Shown piece by piece: positions 13,455 through 64,000 of a DNA stretch of 64,000 bases. Origin of the DNA: Liolophura sinensis (lineage: Eukaryota > Mollusca > Polyplacophora > Chitonida > Chitonidae); NCBI RefSeq assembly GCF_032854445.1, contig NC_088301.1, positions 39,731,187 through 39,795,186 on the forward strand. The letters run 5' to 3'. The notes under the pieces were generated by a model that made no database searches, had not been told where the DNA came from, and saw nothing but the letters and a program-made list of their open reading frames with translations. Within the stretch, counting starts at the first letter, position 1. Each line of letters begins with the position of its first letter. The translations under genes and the position numbers were made by a program.

Positions 13455-15825
13455 ATAACAGCTAAAACATGTTATCGCCGAGAAACAATCCCTTGGAAAC
13501 CATAACAATATCCCTTTACATCAGAAAGTGTTTTCATAGTGATCCTAGGGTCATGCATGTAAACAATGCGTAAATTGGATTCAAACAGTTGTACTGCTGT
13601 TAGGGCTGGTAAATGTCCATTGACTTCTTTTTGATCATTTAAGGTTCAAATGCCTCCCTTTAGCGCAAATATCAATTGCTGGTTAACACCTTGACAGCAA
13701 GCAGTTCTGAGAGGCTACAAATAGTTAATTCCCTATCCTGACCATCCTTCATACCGCTGCTGCCCAGTGAATTGGAATGATTTAATGATGTGACGGCTTT
13801 CAAGCTAATTAAAATATGTAGAAGCCCCTTTATAATGCCACGCCCAAGTGTAACTTGCTTTGAGTCATAAAGTTGCGCAAACGTCCATAGAATATATCAT
13901 TTTATAAAAGTATATTATATCATGTGTGTATTTGTAGCATGTAGTCCCCTCCGCTCCCCCACTCCCGAAAAAAAAAAAAGAAGTCTAAGGCTCCCTCAGT
14001 ATGCAGAGAGTTGCTTTCTGTAACCCTTGTGGGTTATCTCCCTTCCTCTAGAACAGCAACCCTCAATCCTTGGAGAAAATGGAGGCTGCATTTTCATAAA
14101 ATGAACAAACCTCAGTTTTGCCATCATAAGGCATGCATACAAATACAGAACATCTACTGTATTACATTTTGTCTTAAGTCACTAAACTGCATAGCTGTAA
14201 AAGTAGTGACTTATCTAGAATGACTATGTACTGTTTCTGGAAAAGTGTATTCTTAGTGTTTGTTTCGATTCATGTAGAAGACATTACATCTATGTAAATG
14301 TTTATCATGAACTTTCACTATAAATCAGTTGCTTTAAAGCCCAGTGTATACTGACCATGCGAATGGGAGCAACTGGATTTTTCGGTGACTGGAAGTATTT
14401 CAAGACTATCGGATACTGCTCTTAGTATTTATTATACTCAGTGTCACGATCACTGCATCACCGATTCAGCAGTTGCTCAGAGTTCAACTCCAAACTGAAG
14501 CATCAAGTTGCATCTAGCAACATTTCTGACATAGGTGTTATACCTAGATTAACTTTGTGCACTTTGGCCCAGTCGCTTGTGATCACAAGTCGACCTACCC
14601 CCAGTTTAATGGAAATGTTGTTAATTAACAAAATTACATCATGATTCCGTTTTTCACCACTGAACAAACTTGGATATGTTAAACACTATTCCACAGACAT
14701 GCAGTAGCGAGCTATGACGTAATATAAGAGGTCAATAATGCTGTCAATGAGAGAGCAAATTTACAGTAAATGACCTAAAATGTCACCCAAATTGTATATA
14801 AAAGTCTTTAAACATTACTTTTTTTCTGAAATTTATACCATTCCGATACGATATCATATCTTCCCAAACAAACCTCAAAAATATTACTCTCAAAATATGG
14901 GAACATTTGCAACAATGTCAAAGACGACATTTTTTGTTCATTTACAAAATACTGATATTAGTGACTTGACAGACATGCAATAATCATAGTTTATAAGATT
15001 CGTAATTTTGCAGTGAGGAATATTATAACAAATTAGACAAGTACGAACAAGGCATGATAAATGTAAATCTTGGAACTTTTGCTGTAACTTTACCTTGATT
15101 GTTTCAGTTAATAATGCCTTGTTTGGTGGAGACTTTTGTAGTATCATTTGCTAATTAAATATTTTCAGTAACACTATCTTAGAATATACAGGTACAAGCC
15201 TTGTCTTCACCACATGCAGATGCATGCAGAGTTTCAAAAAAGTACTATAATAAAATTATCTGTTTTAAATACCTACATTTAAAGTCATGCGTGTTGTCAG
15301 ACCTGATAAGTTCAGCCAATTAATACAATGACCACATAAAAAAATGACACCATCAAATTCATCCATTACAGACCAACAAATACATCACTAGAAAGTGTGA
15401 AGAAAGAGTTAAAGTGCATAAGTTACTTAGGTAACGTGTACGTTGTCAAAAATATTACTAATTATAGTTGGTTCCCAGATAAGGATGGGAACAATAAAGA
15501 CACTGTAAAAATACACAAAATATACACCAAAATGTAATTTTTTCTATAGCCGTCTACAATTCAACTCCAGGAAAACAAAAAAAAACACTAAAAAACAAAC
15601 AAATCAAAAAACCAAAAAAAAAAACACATAAAAGCGAACAATGTTTGGTATAAGCCGGGTCGCATTTCAGGAATGGCGACAGTTCACGCAGGTTGAGATG
15701 AGACAGGGTGGGGCCTCCTGTTACAGGTAAAAAGTAGCATGTTTCAAACAATAAAGATAAAACCATAAATGTTAAAAAAAATATATAACACTAAAAAGAA
15801 AAGAAAATGATGCAACATCATTATA
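13455..15825. other. No gene recognised
   Basis: Interval between repeats without a supported exon. Around 13,680-13,870 the sequence is less AT-rich and carries homeodomain-type TAAT/ATTA cores (for example CTAATTAAAA near 13,805), so it could be regulatory. The minus-strand ORF at 15,554-15,766 has an acceptor-like run just before position 15,710 but no recognisable protein. Confidence 0.4.
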
Positions 15826-16065
15826 CAGGGTGTCCCAGAAGTTGTGCACCATCTTGATTTTCCTTTTTTTTTCTGTGTTTCAGATTTAATACTGATTTTA
15901 AATATTTTTTTTTCTGTCTTTCAGAGTGAATTATGGCTAATAAACTAACAGTACAAGAAGGAGTTGAACTGGTTTTTATGTTTGGAAGAGATTGGGCAAC
16001 ACACTGCTCTGTAACTCAAGTATTCAACCTCAACCTAGATGGTGCGTGACTTCTGGGACACACTG
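15826..16065 (+). mobile_element. 240-bp non-autonomous Tc1/mariner-like MITE
   Basis: The element starts CAGGGTGTCCCAGAAGTTGT and its right end, read on the minus strand, starts CAGTGTGTCCCAGAAGTCAC. Both then continue GCACCATCT, giving terminal inverted repeats of about 29 bp with only a few mismatches. It is flanked by TA on both sides (15,824-15,825 and 16,066-16,067), the target-site duplication expected of the IS630/Tc1/mariner superfamily. The interior keeps the start of a transposase reading frame and little else, so it cannot move without help. Left and right ends, TSD and internal remnant all agree. Confidence 0.88.
15933..16049 (+). pseudogene. Truncated transposase N-terminus inside the MITE
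   Basis: An ATG is followed by 38 codons and a TGA that falls inside the right terminal repeat. The peptide begins MANKLTVQEGVELVFMFG and continues through a helix-turn-helix-like stretch ending TQVFN. This resembles the N-terminal DNA-binding region of mariner-like transposases (the 'LTVQERVEIV...' type). The catalytic DDE/D domain is absent. It is a deletion relic and not a gene. Confidence 0.72.
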
Positions 16066-18718
16066 TACATTATTCATAAGGCTTTTACACAGTTGTTGTT
16101 CTATTACTATTACAAGTAACAATCCTAGAAATAAAGTGGGCAGTCCAGGAAAGGAAATACATTTAGGATTACTACAGACCCTCAGTTCACACCATTTCTC
16201 CCCATGTCAGTAGAAAAGGATAAGTTATCTGAAGTTTCTAAGTAAAGATGTAACTCTATCCAAGACTGAAAGCCAAAAACAAAGTTCTGCCTGGTCCAAA
16301 CTGACTTCCTCTCAAAGAAGTAGTTACAAATTTCCTGGCCCATACATCAAGATCTAGTCAACGCTTGTTTCTACAAGTACTGTCAAAACAGAAGCTGTTC
16401 CCCTTTTAACACAGTGATCAGAAATGACCCATAAACCTCAATATCTATGGAACACATATCTGCTACAACCATTGGTTTTACAGGTATGGGACTGCAAACA
16501 TGTGCATCCACTCACACAGTGCCTCTTTCAACATTTCCATTATAAGGTCAATGAAGACAACAACATTCAGAAGTCATCTACAAGCAGGTATTCCAAAGTA
16601 CCCTAAAGTGCAGTCTTGCCAAAAAAAAGTTAAATTCCTGCTACATTCCAGAGGGATTTTTGGTCTTCATCCAGAATAAGAAAGATTGAAAAATGTTTTT
16701 TACTAATGAATTTTCTCAGCAAATGAAATACCAAAAAAAATCATTTCTTTTCTTTTTTTATCTGTGTACATGCAAAAACCTGGCTTTTGTAAAAAAAATT
16801 TCCATAGGGTAACTATGTCCCAAATTGCAAAAGGCCTAAACAATTAAATCATTAATAAGTTATAACTAATGTTTTATTTAAAAACAAAACAAAAAACATA
16901 ACCATATTAGAATCAACTGATACCATATGTGCCTGTTTCAAGATGTGTTCCTAGAGTAAGTTTTATTCTTACAAAGGTTTTCATCTAATCCTTTAACACT
17001 AAAGACACAGAAAATTAAACAGAAAAAGCAATGAAGCACAAACAGCCAGACTGGCCAAGGAAAACATGAAACTTCCTCCTAAATGCTAAGTTATGTGGGA
17101 TGGTGGTTTTCCTTCCAGCATAATCATCACCCCACCCCCACCAAATTGATCACATTCCAGAACACTGCTTCAGGCATAGCTTTCACCCCTGCCTGCTGTT
17201 GGTACACCTTGCTTTAACAGTCAAAGAGATAGAGAAGAAAACAGGTTGCTTCTCCACACACCACATTTCTCTCACTCAAAGGTAACTGAAAGTACATATA
17301 CCTTCTCTCTCCATTACTGTGGCTATATTCTATGGTAATTTATACTCAGATTGAGCAACTGTATTTTATGTCTTGAAAAAGTCTTTTCAGGTCCCAAATT
17401 TTGCTGTGTATGTCATAGACTGTGTCTTACCGTGTATCTTAGAATGTTCATATTATAAAGATAAGTTGATCACACTAAATTCTTGATAGAGAATAAGTCA
17501 TATGTTTATGGTAAACCCCAAACACCCAATTTACACATGTTGTCGTTGAAAACAGTTCTTTATTGGGAATGAATGCACAATACATCAGTAACACTAATAT
17601 CTTCATAAGAAATTTAATCAATTCATTATGACTCTACACTGTATCCTGTAAGTGATAAAAAAAATATGTATCAGGGGACTCCACATTTCAATGAACGATT
17701 TATACATGTACACTGTTGTATATACAATACATTACCACATGTACATAGGGCTCAAGCAGATTACATATTGAAAATTAAGGGAATAACATAGTTGTTTGCA
17801 AATGTTCAATGGTGGTCTAAATAAACGACAGACACTTATGTCTATTGCCATAAATAGTCACAAAAGTCTTTAGGGAAAACAAATAATTCATATGTGAAGT
17901 GGTATGTCCATTTTCTGACTGAAAAGCCTCGGATTTACACCACTCAAATGTAAAAATATGATTAAAATGACAACAAATATCATCACCTCCCCCCACCCCC
18001 ATTTCTGTTTTACTCATGTGAACATGCTTTACTTGCAGGAATATCATTCAGTGTGGTTCATTTCCCTACAGATACTCGTGTTATCATTCACCTCATGTGC
18101 TTGCAGCTTTCTCATGTGAGTGAAGTGCTTAAATATGCATGGTCTCGAATCATGATGACTTTAATACCACCATTTACCTTGAGTACTATACAACTGAATT
18201 GGATGTTTTGCTTATCTGAAGTAATCCAAGTACACAGACATGTAGGCCTACTAGTGGCTTGAGAAATATTTAGACATGCCAAAATCATGGCTGCAAGATC
18301 TGATCTTATATATGCACCCCAGCAAAAACACAGAGCTGCAAAACATGCTTCAGTCAACTGTGATTAGATAATGTTTACTTGACAAAATGCAACAGCTCTA
18401 CAAACAAGTGTAATTCTCTACACGCGCGAATGACAGTCAATCAGAGTGTATGTCTGCTTATTTTACTTGATTTTATGTTACAGAACAGCAGACGTCGCTC
18501 TATAACTTTTTTTTCAACTACGAACATTTTCGAAAGCGTAGCTATCGCTCTACGCCCTATAAGCTTCTATAGGCCACTGGAAGCATCAATATGCTGTTTC
18601 AGTTGGCAGTCGCGTGTTACTGTTAGCGTTGTTGTTGGCTGCCTTCTCGTTTAGACGTTTAGACGTGTATTTCTTAGCATTTAGTAAGGGAAGACTTGAA
18701 AAAATCCTATAAACTCAC
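16066..18718. other. Probable DCP1 intron 1 sequence, no exon recognised
   Basis: This follows the DCP1 exon 1 donor on the minus strand, so at least the right part should be intronic. I looked for the expected next part of the DCP1 EVH1 domain (EKTD..GTLF.Y and the IWFYD stretch) and did not find it. The interval 18,400-18,718 is richer in CpG than the surroundings and probably belongs to the shared promoter region. Confidence 0.5.
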
Positions 18719-18847
18719 CCATTCGTTCCCATTCGAGCTGAATGAATACAAAGCCACTTGTGAGGCCGTATCTACAATATCTGTGATGTACGGATCACGT
18801 TGCTGCAGCGCAGCAAGATTCATTCGATTCTCTGCTTGGGCCGCCAT
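18719..18847 (-). CDS. mRNA-decapping enzyme subunit 1 (DCP1), first coding exon
   Basis: DCP1 is the activator of the DCP2 decapping enzyme in cytoplasmic 5'-3' mRNA decay and P-bodies. The exon encodes 43 residues, MAAQAENRMNLAALQQRD and onward to NEW. The stretch NLAALQQRDPYI followed by QVALYSF matches the conserved start of the EVH1-type DCP1 domain (animal DCP1A/B: SLAALKQHDPYI ... QVALYTF). The ATG at 18,847 has the strong context AAAATGG. The exon ends after a complete Trp codon, directly before the donor GTGAGT, so the intron is phase 0. An in-frame ATG lies 18 codons further upstream (18,901), but the chosen start fits family length and context better. The remaining exons should lie to the left; I could not find them in this window. 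The gene is head to head with CaV1. Confidence 0.85.
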
Positions 18848-19434
18848 TTTCAAGCAGTTGTCAGCACGCACTGAATATGTTATGTCTCGCAGCATTGCCA
18901 CATTCGCCTTGTGATTGGTAAAAACTCGGAGAGGGCTTCAGCTGCTGTCTAGTGAGGCAAAATTTTACTTTATTTACTAGATGGATTTTGGTGAAAATAT
19001 ATGGCTGTTTTAAAACCCGAGGCCAAGGAAGGGTGCCCCGATAGAAGGGATACGATAACACAGCATCAGTTGCACAGGCCGGCGGCCAGTGGGCTGAGAG
19101 TGTACAGCCAGGGACTAGACGACTGACAATCGCTTATTATGCAGGTCATTCGCCATTATAATTCGAACACGAAATTGGAACAAATGGTTTTTCACCTTTG
19201 GAGCTATACTGATATATCGTTGCTCGGATAGATTTGCTCTGTGATAATTAGAATCTCATAAAGAAGAAGGGCTTCAGCTCCAAGAAAAATGAAGCTAAGA
19301 GAAATATTTCTTCAATGCCCGGATGAGCTATACGCTTTTAGCTACTGAGCAATGAGAGGAGACAGAAAATGGACGAGAGCGGCTCAGTGAAGATTGATTT
19401 ATAAGGAAATTTTCATTCTCCTTGGGTGCTCAGG
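18848..19434. promoter_or_regulatory. Shared bidirectional promoter/5' leader region of DCP1 and CaV1
   Basis: The two start codons face away from each other across 587 bp that are clearly richer in CpG and GC than the rest of the window. An inverted CCAAT box (GATTGG at 18,913) lies about 65 bp upstream of the DCP1 ATG. A YY1-type motif (CCGCCATTTT, 18,841-18,850) overlaps the DCP1 start codon. No TATA box in a convincing position was seen. The right part (from somewhere before 19,289) is probably the CaV1 5' untranslated leader. Transcription starts cannot be placed from sequence alone. Confidence 0.6.
19289..19390 (+). promoter_or_regulatory. Cluster of four upstream ORFs in the presumed CaV1 leader
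   Basis: Four short ATG-initiated frames precede the CaV1 start: 19,289-19,348 (19 codons plus stop), 19,315-19,326 (3 codons), 19,323-19,355 (10 codons) and 19,352-19,390 (12 codons). Three reading frames are used and all four end before the main ATG at 19,435. If the mRNA leader includes this stretch, scanning ribosomes would meet several decoy starts, which usually lowers translation of the main frame. The leader's 5' end is not known. Confidence 0.5.
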
Positions 19435-62737
<43,303 letters not shown>

Positions 62738-64000
62738 GTAAGTATCTGCTGCCATTTTCCAGGTCTTCAGTGATTGTCTGGATTTTTAAAGCTCTTGTAA
62801 TGTTTTTTCCGGTTTCTTTTCGTTGTATGATCCATTTTTTCTTTTAAATCCTAGCAGTATAACCGTTAAAAGTTGTTTAGTAGTTTGTGAAGTTGTCCAT
62901 TTTTACATACATGTTTATTGCACCCTTCATAATCGTCTGTGTCTACAGTTCAGTTTTCTTAGATTTGTTGCGTCCCTTTCAGTTCTGTTCCGTTTGTAGT
63001 TCCAACCCTGTGTATAAATAGATAATACAAACTTTGAAGAATTTTGGTTGTCTGATTAACAGTATATTTATTGTTAAACACAGATCTGCAATGTTGAGTG
63101 TGATCTGTGTGGAAGCTGTTCGTGCAGCTGGAGTATATAATATATTGATTATTGTATCAGAATGCCTGAAAGGACTCTCCTGGGGGATCACCTTGATTGC
63201 ATTTATTGTGACATGTTCATTTAATTCTCTGTTATTACTTCTTATCAGCATCTAAATAAGAAATTGTGGAGATTTTGCACACTGTTTTGCCAGAAGGAGG
63301 TCACTCAGCTTTACTGGAATTGTGAGAAACATTTTACAGTTGTTTACCATGTTTATGGTTTTCAGTGTTCTACAAAATATTAAATACTTCACTTGCTGTA
63401 ACCACTCCTCCATGTACAGAAGGAAGATACATGGGTACTGGCTGTAATGTACAAACTGGTAATCATTATGGTCTAAAGCAAGCCGATTTACAAAAAAACA
63501 AACACCATTAAGGTGATTGAGTGTACATGTGTACTGCTTTTGTAAATACTTCAAGAATATCGGAATAATCCATAGAAATTCGAATTAACCTTTTGGTGTA
63601 CTTGCACTTCCATCTGGAATGGACATTTGCGTAAATTTAACACTACTTCGAGTTGTCAGCTCTGTACTTTTTAGGTCAAGCGTCTGTAATACAAAAAAAA
63701 AAAAAAAATTTAGACAGCTTGATTGGATTTGGGGCACATGCAAACATTCTAAATTCTTAGAACCTGTCAGTTTTGTTGTTTTATTATCCTTTGGTATTAT
63801 TGAGGCTGAAATATTGTTCTTAAGCATCAAATCAACCACCCCATGAATTTATTACAGTCTATTTGGGCTGACTTGGTAAGTAATCTCTTCTGTCAGGCAT
63901 GGCTTGAAGTCCCTCTAGTTTCAGATCTTGAACAGCATAGTCAGGTGTAAAAAACAGATTTATTCTCATGCTACAATTTGGTACTGGAATGAAAGACAAC
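62738..64000 (+). other. CaV1 intron 22, running off the window
   Basis: Starts GTAAGT. I searched the remaining 1,263 bp for the arginine-rich IIIS4 exon (VKILRVLRVLRPLRA type) and saw none, so the acceptor is outside the window. No repeat or other gene was recognised in it. Confidence 0.8.

Noticed and set aside
15554-15766. Minus-strand ORF with an acceptor-like start, considered as a terminal DCP1 exon
   Set aside because: The peptide does not resemble the DCP1 C-terminal trimerisation helix or any part of the EVH1 domain.
63034-63255. Plus-strand ORF near the right edge considered as a domain III exon
   Set aside because: It lacks the regular arginines of IIIS4 and has no acceptor in the phase required by exon 22.

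Overview
The window is eukaryotic nuclear DNA, AT-rich and intron-rich, from an invertebrate animal. It most likely comes from a mollusc or another lophotrochozoan. The protein sequence is typical of an invertebrate L-type calcium channel, and several dispersed repeats (near 13.4, 38.4, 40.0, 41.5 and 43.5 kb) resemble SINE-like elements I associate with mollusc genomes. That recognition is from memory, not from a search.

Layout. From 1 to about 18.7 kb I see no convincing exon. This stretch holds a ~187-bp tandem repeat, a 99-bp-period tandem duplication and a 240-bp mariner/Tc1-like MITE that still carries the start of a transposase. At 18,719-18,847 on the minus strand is the first coding exon of DCP1, the mRNA-decapping co-activator. 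Its start codon lies 587 bp, head to head, from the start codon of the main gene, so the two probably share a bidirectional promoter.

The rest of the window (19,435 to beyond 64,000, plus strand) is the 5' half of a CaV1 (L-type) voltage-gated calcium channel alpha-1 subunit gene. Twenty-two coding exons can be placed with consistent splice phases. They encode about 1,013 residues: the N-terminus with an NSCaTE-like motif, domain I, the I-II linker with the beta-subunit AID site, domain II, the acidic II-III linker, and domain III through S3. Domain III S4 onward, domain IV and the C-terminus lie past the right edge. Introns 1-3 are long (12,972, 6,453 and 12,184 bp); exons 4-22 are packed into the last 11 kb.

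The most notable signals are two minor-spliceosome (U12) introns in the channel gene. One is AT-AC, joining the N-terminus to segment IS1. The other is GT-AG, inside segment IIS6. Both have near-perfect 5' splice sites and branch points 10-11 nt from the intron end. Other points are a cluster of upstream ORFs in the presumed leader, a MITE family with shared termini (including a ~290-bp inverted pair 14.9 kb apart that flanks exon 3), a (TA)33 tract 21 bp after the exon 3 donor, and heavy over-use of the palindrome TACATGTA.
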